From NCBI RefSeq assembly GCF_019392195.1, contig NZ_JAHXKI010000002.1, forward strand, positions 124,001 to 188,000: a DNA stretch of 64,000 bases, read 5' to 3'. A program made the translations under genes and the position numbers. Under the pieces are notes generated by a model. It had not been told where the DNA came from. It saw only the letters and a program-made list of their open reading frames with translations, and did not search any database. The DNA is from Marinobacter sp. F4206. GTDB taxonomy: Bacteria > Pseudomonadota > Gammaproteobacteria > Pseudomonadales > Oleiphilaceae. This document shows, piece by piece, positions 30,164-39,437 of this stretch (position 1 is its first letter; each line of letters begins with the position of its first letter).

Positions 30164-30904
30164 CTAATACAGCGCGAGCCGAATCAGGATCGCCGCCACC
30201 ATGATCAGCGTCATTCCCTTTACCCACCTGGCGCCCCTGGCGCTCATGTTCACCCGGGTCGCGATGAACGCACCGGTGACATTTCCCACCGCCAATGTGA
30301 GCCCCACCGTCCAGTCCACCTGGTCATTGATGGCAAAGACCACCAGCGCCGCAAAGGTGAAAGGCAGGATGATTGAAACCTTCAGCACGTTAACCTGGCG
30401 CAAATCTATCTTCAGCATGTGGTACAGCACCACGATGAAGAGAACTCCGACCCCGACCTGAATAAATCCGCCGTACACACCGATGACAAACATGGCCACA
30501 TAGATCGCGGGAGACAGCCGTTCCGGGCTCAGTGTCCGCGTATCCAGCTTCGGTTGTGGCAACAGCATGAATACCGAGGCGCCAATCATCGCCGAGACAA
30601 GCACCCACTCAAAAACCTGATCCGGTACCCAGGTCGCGATCCAGGCTCCCAGCACCGCCCCGATAACGGCCGGAATGGCCAGGTGAATCCCGACCCTCAG
30701 GTTGCCATGCCCCATCCGGTGGAAGCTGCCCACAGCCATCAGGCTCTGCAGGGTGATCGCCACGCGATTGGTGCCATTGGCAACCTGGGGGGGAAGTCCA
30801 AGAAACATCAGTAGCGGCAGCGTAATCATGGAACCACCTGCAGACAGCACATTGATAAACCCGGCAAGGCTGCCCAGAACCAGCAACGCCACAACATCGG
30901 TCAT
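30164..30904 (-). CDS. TauE/SafE-family membrane transporter
   Basis: Probable export or uptake protein for sulfur-containing organic anions. Its 246 residues have about eight hydrophobic segments, the N-terminal family signature FINVLSAGGSMITLPLLMFLGLPP (split here by two repeats), NGTNRVAI, and the second-half repeat GVYGGFIQVGVGVLFIVVLYH. The substrate is unknown and no adjacent sulfonate genes help. Converges on acnB. Confidence 0.88.
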   Translation of the reverse strand: MTDVVALLVLGSLAGFINVLSAGGSMITLPLLMFLGLPPQVANGTNRVAITLQSLMAVGSFHRMGHGNLRVGIHLAIPAVIGAVLGAWIATWVPDQVFEWVLVSAMIGASVFMLLPQPKLDTRTLSPERLSPAIYVAMFVIGVYGGFIQVGVGVLFIVVLYHMLKIDLRQVNVLKVSIILPFTFAALVVFAINDQVDWTVGLTLAVGNVTGAFIATRVNMSARGARWVKGMTLIMVAAILIRLALY

Positions 30905-30957
30905 TTTCGACTACGCCTTCCAGTAATAACCAAGGTGTCCACGGGGGGGACAGCGGA

Positions 30958-30986
30958 CAAAAAAAGGGCCCCCTTCCGGGAGCCCT
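30958..30986 (-). terminator. Intrinsic terminator after putP
   Basis: Minus strand AGGGCTCCC/GGGGGCCCT, 9 pairs including one G-T, GGAA loop, followed by T7. Confidence 0.82.
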
Positions 30987-31036
30987 CTTCGTTCAGCAAC
31001 TGGGTTCCGGGATTGCCCGGAACTCAGTGCAACGCC

Positions 31037-32530
31037 TTACGGCAGGTTATGATAGCGGGCCTTGATGGCCTTATCGAAACCAGCCAGGATCTCGGCGTGC
31101 GGCTTGTCACCGAACTTGGAGACAAGAACGATCGCAATGGTGGCAAAGAGGAAGCCCGGAATAATCTCGTACAGGTCGAGAAGACCGCCGGACATGTTGC
31201 CCCAGATTACGACAGTCGCGCCACCCACAATGATACCGGCGATGGCACCGTTGCGGGTCATTTCACGCCAGAACAGCGACAGTATCAGTGCCGGACCGAA
31301 GGCCGCACCGAAGCCGGCCCAGGCATAGGACACCAGTTCCAGGACCTTGCTGTCGGGGTTGAGACCCAGAATGCAGGCAATAATCGCGATACCCACGACA
31401 GCAAAGCGCCCTACCCAGACCAGCTCTTCCTGCGAGGCGTCCTTGCGGAACAGTGCCTTGTAGAAGTCTTCCGCCAGCGCGGACGAGGACACCAGCAGCT
31501 GAGAGTCAGCTGTACTCATGATGGCCGCCAGGATGGCCGCCAGCAGGATACCCGCAATGACCGGATGGAACAGGGCATCAACGAGAAGCATGAAGGCCCG
31601 CTCACCGTCATCCAGCGGTGTCTCGAAATAGCCGATGGCAGCAAAACCGCACAGCAGTGCGCCTAGCAGGCCAAGACCACTCCAGATTACCGCAATCCGG
31701 CGTGCCGCCGGGACGTCGTCTTCGCTACGAATAGCCTTGAATCGCGCGAGAATGTGCGGCTGACCAAAGTAACCCAGACCCCAACCCAGCAAGGACAGGA
31801 TGGAGAGCACGCCCAGCGCTGCGCCATCGGAGCCCGTGAAGGCATCAAGGAATTCAGGGTTCTTGGCTTCCATTGCAGCTGTGGTTGCCGCCCAACCACC
31901 ATCGGCATTGATGGCCATGATCGGCACCAGCAGCAGAGCTGCGAACATCAGCAGGCCCTGAATGACGTCGGTCCAGGTCACCGCCAGGAAGCCGCCAAAG
32001 AAGGTGTACGAGACCACCGCGATGGTGCCGACAATCACCGCCACCGTGTAATCGAGACCGAATACCGTTTCAAACAGTTTGCCCCCTGCGACCAGACCAG
32101 AGCTGGTATAGAACAGGAAGAACATCAGAATGAAGAAGGCACACACCACACGCAGGATACGACTGGTGTCGTGGAAGCGATTTTCGAAGTACGAGGGCAA
32201 CGTCAGTGAGTCGCCGGCGGACAGCGAATAGGTGCGCAGGCGGCTGGCCACAAACAGCCAGTTCAGCCAGGTACCCGCCAGCAGGCCAACGGCGATCCAG
32301 ATGGCCTCGTAACCGGCCGCATACGCGTAACCAGGCAGACCCAGCAAAAGCCAACCACTCATGTCGGACGCGCCGGCACTGATTGCAGATGGCAGGGGGC
32401 CAAGACTACGGCCGCCCAGGATGTAATCGGAAAGATTAGAAGTTCGTTTCCAGGCTACATAGCCGACGCCAAGCATCAGCAGGATGTAGGCCAGGAACGT
32501 AATACTGATCCCAACACTGTTTCCTATCAT
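31037..32530 (-). CDS. putP: Sodium/proline symporter PutP
   Basis: Inner-membrane Na+-driven proline importer of the SSS family. Its 497 residues have about 13 membrane spans, with SDYILGGRSLGPLPSAISAGASDMSGW (first part, sodium and proline site) near 34-60, and LAAIMSTADSQLLVSSSALAEDFYK. It lies downstream of putA on the same strand with a 178-nt gap, so it can be expressed both from putA and alone. Confidence 0.96.
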   Translation of the reverse strand: MIGNSVGISITFLAYILLMLGVGYVAWKRTSNLSDYILGGRSLGPLPSAISAGASDMSGWLLLGLPGYAYAAGYEAIWIAVGLLAGTWLNWLFVASRLRTYSLSAGDSLTLPSYFENRFHDTSRILRVVCAFFILMFFLFYTSSGLVAGGKLFETVFGLDYTVAVIVGTIAVVSYTFFGGFLAVTWTDVIQGLLMFAALLLVPIMAINADGGWAATTAAMEAKNPEFLDAFTGSDGAALGVLSILSLLGWGLGYFGQPHILARFKAIRSEDDVPAARRIAVIWSGLGLLGALLCGFAAIGYFETPLDDGERAFMLLVDALFHPVIAGILLAAILAAIMSTADSQLLVSSSALAEDFYKALFRKDASQEELVWVGRFAVVGIAIIACILGLNPDSKVLELVSYAWAGFGAAFGPALILSLFWREMTRNGAIAGIIVGGATVVIWGNMSGGLLDLYEIIPGFLFATIAIVLVSKFGDKPHAEILAGFDKAIKARYHNLP

Positions 32531-32708
32531 TTCGGTTTTCTCCCCGTGCGCTATCTGGGTTGTTTATTGTTGGCTTTGGAACGGCTCTCCTTCTGCACCC
32601 TGCGGACAGGATGAGAGGGACAACCCTGAGACGGAAACCTGCCGCCCGAAGACGCCAGATAACCGAATTTTAGACGACATCCATGCCGTTGCTATACTTT
32701 TGTAATTC

Positions 32709-35700
32709 CTAAACTTTTTCAATACCTAGTGACAGCAGCGATGCATTCCCGCCCACTGCGGTGGTGTTGATGGTTCTTGTTCGCTCGGTGGCGAACCGCT
32801 GCAGGTAGTGCGGCCCGCCCGCCTTCGGACCGGTGCCCGACAGCCCGCGGCCGCCGAACGGCTGCACGCCAACCACCGCGCCTATCTGGTCCCGATTGAT
32901 GTAGCAGTTGCCAACCTTGACCCGTTGCTCGATCCAGGCGGCGGTCGATTCGCTGCGGCTGTGAATGCCAAGCGTCAGCCCATAACCTGCGCCGTTGATC
33001 TCATCGATCACCTCATCCAGCCGCTCTGCCCTGTATCGGATTACATGCAGGATCGGTCCGAAATGCTCCGTCTCCAGATCACCCATGCGCGAAATACCGT
33101 ACGCCGAGGGCGGCACAAAATGACCCACCGCACACTCGGGCGGCACGGGCGAACGGGCAATAAAACGGGCCGACTGTTCAAGCTCGTTCAGGTGCTCCTG
33201 AAGCCCTTTCCGGGCCTCTGCGTCGATCACAGGGCCGACATCCGTGCTGTATTTCTCGGGACTGCCCACGGACAGCTCCAACATGGCACCGGCCAGCATT
33301 GCCTCAATGTGCTCGGCAACCTCTTCCTGCAGATACAGTACCCGCAGTGCAGAGCATCGCTGACCGGCGCTGGCAAAGGCAGAATGGAGAACGTCGCGAA
33401 CCACCTGCTCCGGCAGCGCGCTGCTATCCACAATCATTGCGTTCTGGCCGCCGGTCTCGGCAATCAGCGGCACAATGGCACCCTCACGCTGAGCCAGCGT
33501 GCGGTTGATCAGGCGTGCCACCTGAGTAGATCCGGTGAAGGCAACTCCGGCAATTCTGGGGTCCGGGGTCAGTTTGCCGCCAAGTTTTGCGCCATCACCG
33601 GGTAACAGTTGAATCACATCGGCTGGAATACCGGCTTCAAGCATCAACTCGACAGCGCGACCAGCCACCAGACTCGTCTGCTCCGCCGGTTTGGCAATGA
33701 CGCTATTGCCGGCTACCAGGGCCGCCATAATCTGGCCCGTAAAGATGGCCAGTGGGAAATTCCAGGGGCTGATGCACAGGAAGACGCCGCGACCTTCCAT
33801 ATAAAGCTCATTGCTCTCACCGGTTGGCCCCGGCATGGCAATGGCATCGCCGAACCGCGCCCGCCCCTGTATCGCATAGTAGCGACAGAAATCCACGGCC
33901 TCGCGCACTTCATCGATGCCGTCCTGCAGGGTTTTTCCCGCCTCGCGGCAACAGATCGCAATAAGTTCGTCCCTGTTCTTTTCAAGCAGGTCCGCATAGA
34001 CCTGCAGGCACTGGGCGCGCTCAGCCACCGGACGGGCATTCCAGGGCCCGAAGCCATCCTCGGCGGCCTCGAGCGCTTTCTCTGCATCCCGCTCGCTGGC
34101 GAGCACGACCGAGCCGACCAAGCGGGCGTTGTCATAGGGCGAGCGCACCTCGACGCGTTCGCCATCGGTATGGCGTATGCCGGCGATGACGGGCCCGGCA
34201 GTCCAGCTGTGTTCCGACCACTGACCAAGACCGCTGAGCAAGGGATCGAGATCCGCCGCAACCTGGATGTTCAGGCCCCGGGAATTGATGCGCTCCTGAC
34301 CGTAGATGTCCGTCGGTGCAGGGATGCGGTCATTCGGCATGGTCTCGTGTTTCAGCAACTCCTGAACAGGATTCTGGACCAGCACCTCGATCGGTGTTGC
34401 GGCGTCCACAAGGCGATGGACAAACGACGAATTGGCGCCGTTTTCCAACAGGCGCCGGACGAGGTATGGCAGCAACTCCTTGTGGGCACCAACCGGCGCG
34501 TAGATCCGCACAGGAATGTCGTTATCCCTGAGGATGCTGTTATAGAGCGCATCACCCATGCCATGCAGGCGCTGGAACTCAATCCTGCGCTTGCGATTCT
34601 TCGCCATCACCAGCGCAGCAGCCACGGTATGGGCATTGTGACTGGCCAATTGGGGATAAAGGGCACCCTCGGTGTAGTCACTCAACAGGTAACGCAGGCA
34701 GGCCAGATACGACGTGTCTGTTGCTTCCTTTCGGGTAAACACCGGATAACCTGTCAGGCCCAGTTGCTGACAGATCTTGATCTCAGTATCCCAGTAAGCC
34801 CCTTTGACCAACCGGATCGGGATCTCGTCACCCTGCTCTTTGGCCAGCTTGGTCAACCAACACAACGCTGGCAGGGCACGCTTGGAGTAGGCCTGGACTA
34901 CCAGTCCAAAGCCGCCCCACCCTTTGGCCGCTCTGGACGTAAAAACCTTTTCAAACAGCTTGAGGGAGATTTCCAGGCGGTCCATCTCTTCCGCATCAAT
35001 CGTGATCGCCACATGCTTTTCGCGGGCAAAGGTCACGAGATCTCGGACGGTGCGATACAGCTCCTTGAGAACCCGTTCCTCCTGGGCGTATTCATAGCGA
35101 GGATGAAGGGCGGAGAGCTTGATGGAAATAGAGGGCCGGGGCCCTTGATGACCCTCGTCGGGGTCTGCGCCCACTGACTCGATGGCCTTCATGTAGTCAT
35201 TAAGGTAGCGGGCAGCATCCTCAGCGGTCAGCGCTGCTTCTCCCAGCATATCGAAGGAGTAGGTATAGCCCATCTCCCGATAGTCCCGGGCATTCCTGAG
35301 CGCCTCATCAATATCCCGCCCAAGGACAAACTGCTTACCCATGATGCCCATGGCCCGGTACATCGCACTGCGTATGACCGGCTCCCCGCTGCGCTTGACC
35401 AGACGTCGCCACACATTGGAAGGAGATCCATCCAGGCGCTTGTCCATCTTCACAACGCGCCCGGTCAACAAAAGCCCCCAGGTGGAGGCGTTCACCAGTG
35501 TCGATTCGCTGCGTCCCACGTGCTTCTGCCAATCGGCCATGGACATTTTGTCATGAATCAGCGCATCCGCAGTGTACTTGTCGGGGATGCGCATCAGCGC
35601 TTCGGCGAGGCACATCAGCAGGATGCCTTCCTCGGTATCGAGACTGTACTCCTGCAGCAGTGCGTCAATCATATGGACGGCGTCGTCCTGCTCGCGCACT

Positions 35701-35888
35701 TTGGCTATCAGCCCAGTGGCGGTTTCCGTGACGGCACGGTCTTCCGCCGTATCGCTTTGAGCGAGCTCAATCAGCTCCCGGAGGTAGCCGGCTTCATCGA
35801 CAGCGTAGTTCGCAACCAGACTCCGCCAGAAGACAGATCGGGGCTGCTCCTGGAAAGCCGGTTCTAGAACCTTGCTTGCGTGAAACAT
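32709..35888 (-). CDS. putA: Bifunctional proline dehydrogenase / glutamate-semialdehyde dehydrogenase
   Basis: Oxidises proline to glutamate in two steps with FAD and NAD+. Its 1059 residues contain an alpha-helical arm, the PRODH barrel (SIKLSALHPRY, VKGAYWDTEIK, RRLLENGANSSFVHRL) at about 170-470, and the aldehyde dehydrogenase domain from about 560. Catalytic Cys845 lies in SAGQRCSALR, and PFGGRGLSGTG is near the end. It lacks the N-terminal ribbon-helix-helix repressor domain of E. coli PutA (1320 residues) and so cannot regulate itself that way. This makes the adjacent AraC-type gene the likely regulator. Confidence 0.97.
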   Translation of the reverse strand: MFHASKVLEPAFQEQPRSVFWRSLVANYAVDEAGYLRELIELAQSDTAEDRAVTETATGLIAKVREQDDAVHMIDALLQEYSLDTEEGILLMCLAEALMRIPDKYTADALIHDKMSMADWQKHVGRSESTLVNASTWGLLLTGRVVKMDKRLDGSPSNVWRRLVKRSGEPVIRSAMYRAMGIMGKQFVLGRDIDEALRNARDYREMGYTYSFDMLGEAALTAEDAARYLNDYMKAIESVGADPDEGHQGPRPSISIKLSALHPRYEYAQEERVLKELYRTVRDLVTFAREKHVAITIDAEEMDRLEISLKLFEKVFTSRAAKGWGGFGLVVQAYSKRALPALCWLTKLAKEQGDEIPIRLVKGAYWDTEIKICQQLGLTGYPVFTRKEATDTSYLACLRYLLSDYTEGALYPQLASHNAHTVAAALVMAKNRKRRIEFQRLHGMGDALYNSILRDNDIPVRIYAPVGAHKELLPYLVRRLLENGANSSFVHRLVDAATPIEVLVQNPVQELLKHETMPNDRIPAPTDIYGQERINSRGLNIQVAADLDPLLSGLGQWSEHSWTAGPVIAGIRHTDGERVEVRSPYDNARLVGSVVLASERDAEKALEAAEDGFGPWNARPVAERAQCLQVYADLLEKNRDELIAICCREAGKTLQDGIDEVREAVDFCRYYAIQGRARFGDAIAMPGPTGESNELYMEGRGVFLCISPWNFPLAIFTGQIMAALVAGNSVIAKPAEQTSLVAGRAVELMLEAGIPADVIQLLPGDGAKLGGKLTPDPRIAGVAFTGSTQVARLINRTLAQREGAIVPLIAETGGQNAMIVDSSALPEQVVRDVLHSAFASAGQRCSALRVLYLQEEVAEHIEAMLAGAMLELSVGSPEKYSTDVGPVIDAEARKGLQEHLNELEQSARFIARSPVPPECAVGHFVPPSAYGISRMGDLETEHFGPILHVIRYRAERLDEVIDEINGAGYGLTLGIHSRSESTAAWIEQRVKVGNCYINRDQIGAVVGVQPFGGRGLSGTGPKAGGPHYLQRFATERTRTINTTAVGGNASLLSLGIEKV

Positions 35889-36083
35889 GTCGGCACCTGT
35901 TACGAATGTCCGGTTTTGACCGGCGTCCGGTTCGTGATTTCAGCGACAGCAAACAGGCACTCGTGGGGCCTGGGCACTGACGAATTCGGTTACCGTTTAA
36001 CTTAGTATTACTACGGACCCACGGCTTACAAAATCCTACGATTCTTTTATAAATTCGTCCGAAAAAGCCGATCTTTTCGCAAT

Positions 36084-36863
36084 TTAGGCTACTTTTTCAC
36101 CAAACCGTAACTTTGTGGGGGTAGTACCCTTGTGTTTTCTCAAGGCATTGGTCAACGCACTGTGGGACGAAAACCCCGTGCGATAGCTGACTTCCGAGAC
36201 GGAAAGAGAGGTGGACATGAGCAGCTGGGCTGCCTGGTCCAGTCGGGTCTGAAGTAGAAACTGATGCGGGGTCACGCCAGTGACCTCCCGGAACATTTCG
36301 TAGAAACGACTGACACTGAGACAGGCCACACCCGCAAGATCCTGGACTGTGATCTTGCGATGGAGATTTTCCATGATGTAACGCCTGACCATATCCGGGC
36401 GAATCGCCTGACGATTCGTTGCGACTGTTCGACTCGCGTTCAGCCGCTCGGCCATGCAGTGGAGAATACTGGCTGCAAGGTGGCGCTTCATACCGTCGTT
36501 CGACGGTGATCGGTCAAATTCGCCCGCGGCGAACTGCACCAGCCCCTGCAGCTTGTTATCCAGCCCCAGTGTCCGGGGACGTTCAAATAGCGGCGCGAGA
36601 TGCTCGTAATCGGCGTGGGCGGGCGTGTTGATCGCGGGCACATAGGGATCGAGATTGATCACCAGAACGTGGTTCTGGTTGTCACCACAATAATCATGGC
36701 GGGCCTCGGTCGGGACGAGGCAGGCTTTCCAGGTATCCAGGTGAGATCCGGTACCATCAACGCTCAGTTCCGCTTCGCCCTGAACGCCCACCACTATCTG
36801 ATGATGCTCATGTCGGTGCTGATGAGAGGCAATGGGCAACTTCAGTAGGCGTGCATCCAGCAT
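36084..36863 (-). CDS. AraC-family regulator, probably of proline catabolism
   Basis: 259 residues: an N-terminal cupin-like sensing domain (HQHRHEHHQIVVGVQGEAEL) and a C-terminal double helix-turn-helix of AraC type (VQDLAGVACLSVSRFYEMFREVTG, VSEVSYRTGFSSHSAL, about 165-250). It lies directly upstream of putA on the same strand. In Pseudomonas, PruR, an AraC-type protein beside put genes, activates putA and putP in response to proline. The same role here is inference from context. Confidence 0.88.
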   Translation of the reverse strand: MLDARLLKLPIASHQHRHEHHQIVVGVQGEAELSVDGTGSHLDTWKACLVPTEARHDYCGDNQNHVLVINLDPYVPAINTPAHADYEHLAPLFERPRTLGLDNKLQGLVQFAAGEFDRSPSNDGMKRHLAASILHCMAERLNASRTVATNRQAIRPDMVRRYIMENLHRKITVQDLAGVACLSVSRFYEMFREVTGVTPHQFLLQTRLDQAAQLLMSTSLSVSEVSYRTGFSSHSALTNALRKHKGTTPTKLRFGEKVA

Positions 36864-36902
36864 AGACGCGAGCGGACCTTAATTACTGAGAATGTGACTC
36901 AA

Positions 36903-37538
36903 TTAAAGCAGATCCGAGTGAAACTTGCACATCAGCTCGCTCACTCGGGCACTGACCTGCTCCAGAGGGGCCCCGGCGTCGACAACGCTGTACCGGTCGG
37001 GCGTGGCCCTTGCGCGGTCCAGGTAGGTGTCGCGAATTCGCTGAAAAAACGACACCGCCTCCTGCTCGAAACGATCCAGTTCGCCGCGCTGTCTGGCCCG
37101 TCTCATGCCGGTTTCTACCGGGGCGTCCAGCAGGATCACATGATCCGGCCGGACCTCGCCCTGAACCAGGGTTTCCAACTGGGCAATTCTGTCCACGGAA
37201 ACGCCGCGCCCCCCGCCCTGATAGGCAAAGGTGGCATCGGTGAAGCGATCACAGAGCACCCACTGCCCCTTTTCGAGAGCCGGAAGAATGCGGGTATGCA
37301 GATGCTGGGCCCGGGCAGCAAACATGAGCAACAATTCGGTGAGATCGTTAACCGGCTCGTCGCGGGGCGTCAGCAGTAATTCCCGGATGGCTTCCGCCAT
37401 CGGTGTACCACCGGGCTCCCGGGTGACAATAAAATCAACGCCCAGGGATTCAAGGGTTGTGGACGCGTTTGCCAACTGAGTCGACTTGCCGACCCCTTCC
37501 GTTCCTTCAAAGGTAATAAACTGACCGCGCGAGGCCAT
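36903..37538 (-). CDS. tmk: Thymidylate kinase
   Basis: Phosphorylates dTMP to dTDP. From the ATG at 37538 (MASRGQFITFEGTEGVGKST) it has 211 residues, with P-loop GTEGVGKS at 12-19, CDRFTDATFAYQGGGRG (DRY-like and lid) and RARQRGELDRFE. The start shares a base with the mltG stop (TGATG). A GTG at 37541 is an alternative one codon earlier. In most relatives holB follows tmk; here an AraC gene follows. Confidence 0.95.
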   Translation of the reverse strand: MASRGQFITFEGTEGVGKSTQLANASTTLESLGVDFIVTREPGGTPMAEAIRELLLTPRDEPVNDLTELLLMFAARAQHLHTRILPALEKGQWVLCDRFTDATFAYQGGGRGVSVDRIAQLETLVQGEVRPDHVILLDAPVETGMRRARQRGELDRFEQEAVSFFQRIRDTYLDRARATPDRYSVVDAGAPLEQVSARVSELMCKFHSDLL

Positions 37539-38605
37539 CACTGCTCTCCATTACCATCGCTGGCGTCACTCTGAACCGCTGGCGACGACCGATAGTCCTC
37601 TCGACGATTCAGCTGGAATTCACGAACCGCTTTCTGGTGCTCCGACAGCGTCCGGGAGAATTTGTGAGTGCCATCACCCCGAGCCACAAAGTACAGGGCG
37701 TCCCCATCGTCCGGGTTCAACGCTGCATGGATGGCCTCGCGACCAGGCAACGCAATGGGCGTGGGCGGAAGACCATCAATCCGATAAGTGTTATAGGGCG
37801 TGTGCGTACGCAGATCGCGGCTGCCGATACGCCCCTGGTAGTTATCGCCCATGCCGTAGATCACCGTGGGATCGGTCTGCAGCCTCATACCCTGTTGCAG
37901 GCGACGCACGAAGACACCAGCCACCTGCTCTCGCTCATGGGGCGCTCCGGTTTCCCGCTCAACAATGGAGGCCATGATCAAAGCTTCGTAGGGCGAATCG
38001 TAGGGCAAGCCCTCTTCCCGGCCCGCCCATTCCTCTTCCAACACCGTGGACATGGTATTGAACGCGCGCTTGAGAAGGTCGAGATCCGATTCGGTGCTGG
38101 TAAACAGGTAGGTATCCGGGAAGAAACGGCCTTCCGGATGCTCGCCCTCAGCCCCCACTGCCGCCATAATTTCCTCATCGGTCCAGTCCCTGGTGACCTG
38201 TTCAAGTCGCTCTGTCCGAGCAAGGGCGGCCCTCATGTCACTGAAGGTCCAGCCTTCAATAAACTGAACCGACCAGTGCTTGGTATCACCCGACACCATG
38301 GCCGTCACCATGTCCAGCGGCGTCATGCCGCCGGTGAACTCGTATTCACCGGCCTGAATCCGGGCCTGCCCCGGATAGAGACGCCCGTGCAACCGCAGCC
38401 ACAGACTCTTGTCAACCAGACCCTCACGTTCGAGCATTCGGGCGACCTGACTGAACGCCGTGCCGGTGGGCACGCTGAATAGAACCGGCTCCTTCAGAGC
38501 CACCGGCTTTTCCAGGGTTTGCAAACCCTGCCACACCCAGAGCCCGGTGCCGGCCCCGACCAGTATTGCCGCACAAACAGAGGCTATCAGTAACTTCTTG
38601 AGCAA
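37538..38605 (-). CDS. mltG: Endolytic murein transglycosylase MltG
   Basis: Inner-membrane enzyme that cuts nascent glycan strands and sets their length. From a TTG start at 38605 (MLKKLLIASVCAAILVGAG), with GGAA about 10 nt upstream, it has 355 residues and one N-terminal membrane anchor. The YceG-like domain has catalytic Glu216 (ASIVERETG) and RLQTDPTVIYGMGD. The open frame reaches 38737, but that part overlaps pabC. It lies 5 nt behind pabC and is coupled to tmk. Confidence 0.93.
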   Translation of the reverse strand: MLKKLLIASVCAAILVGAGTGLWVWQGLQTLEKPVALKEPVLFSVPTGTAFSQVARMLEREGLVDKSLWLRLHGRLYPGQARIQAGEYEFTGGMTPLDMVTAMVSGDTKHWSVQFIEGWTFSDMRAALARTERLEQVTRDWTDEEIMAAVGAEGEHPEGRFFPDTYLFTSTESDLDLLKRAFNTMSTVLEEEWAGREEGLPYDSPYEALIMASIVERETGAPHEREQVAGVFVRRLQQGMRLQTDPTVIYGMGDNYQGRIGSRDLRTHTPYNTYRIDGLPPTPIALPGREAIHAALNPDDGDALYFVARGDGTHKFSRTLSEHQKAVREFQLNRREDYRSSPAVQSDASDGNGEQ

Positions 38606-38610
38606 AGGAA

Positions 38611-39429
38611 TTATTCCAGTAGTTCGAAAGGATTGAAGATTGTCGCAAGTCCGGTTTCGACAGGCAAATCGTGGTCGGCGAGAGTGCGAACCGGAACAAT
38701 GCCAAGCACGCTGTTGACCAGATACAGGCCCAGACAATCAGACCCCAGAATATCGTCCGTCGTTAACGGGCGCTCTTCCACGTGCTCGCCCCGTTCCCGC
38801 AAGCGCTCAAGCACCCATTCGCGCATGACCCCCGACACCGCCAGGGTGGCGCCAGCCGGCGTTATCCAGCCATCCCGAACCTTGACCAGAAGGTTGGTTC
38901 TGGTGCCCTCGATCAGATGGCCGGCGCTATCCGACATGATGACTTCAAAAAGCCGGTCGTCCAGATCCCTCGCAGCCATGACCTGCTCAAGCCGATTAAG
39001 TGACTTGATGCCCGCAAACAGCGGATTCACTGTCAACGGAATCCGGGAGAAGTCTGCGACGACACCACCGGGATCTGGCACGGGCGGAATTGAGGCCGCA
39101 GCCACCATCAGGTTGGGAACCATAACCGGATCCGGACGATAGCCACGACCGCCGGCGCCTCGCGTCAGGGTCAGCTTGAGAATCCAGCCTGCGTCACCAA
39201 AACCGCCGGCGAGCCGGTGAGCAGCCTGGGCACAGACCGACCTCAGCTCGCGTCCCGATACGGCGATGCCCAGCCGCGCAGCATCCCGAGTCAACCGGTT
39301 GATATGCCGTGAAAGGAGAACACCCTGGCGCCCCTCCATGCGGATGGTCTCAAACAGTCCATCACCATAGGCAAGCCCTCTGTCAGCAGCAGGAAGGCCG
39401 CCCTCGTCCGCCCAGAAGAGGTTGAGCAT
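38611..39429 (-). CDS. pabC: Aminodeoxychorismate lyase
   Basis: PLP enzyme of fold type IV that releases pyruvate from 4-amino-4-deoxychorismate to make p-aminobenzoate for folate. Its 272 residues show DRGLAYGDGLFETIRM (about 16-31), the PLP lysine in AGIKSLNRLEQVMAARDL, and EGTRTNLLVKVRDGW. Sits between fabF (8-nt gap) and mltG, the usual gammaproteobacterial order. Confidence 0.95.
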   Translation of the reverse strand: MLNLFWADEGGLPAADRGLAYGDGLFETIRMEGRQGVLLSRHINRLTRDAARLGIAVSGRELRSVCAQAAHRLAGGFGDAGWILKLTLTRGAGGRGYRPDPVMVPNLMVAAASIPPVPDPGGVVADFSRIPLTVNPLFAGIKSLNRLEQVMAARDLDDRLFEVIMSDSAGHLIEGTRTNLLVKVRDGWITPAGATLAVSGVMREWVLERLRERGEHVEERPLTTDDILGSDCLGLYLVNSVLGIVPVRTLADHDLPVETGLATIFNPFELLE

Positions 39430-39437
39430 GGAAATGC

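Noticed and set aside
33609..35177. 522-codon plus-strand frame opposite putA
   Set aside because: Antisense shadow; sequence is His/Gln/Arg-rich without domain motifs.
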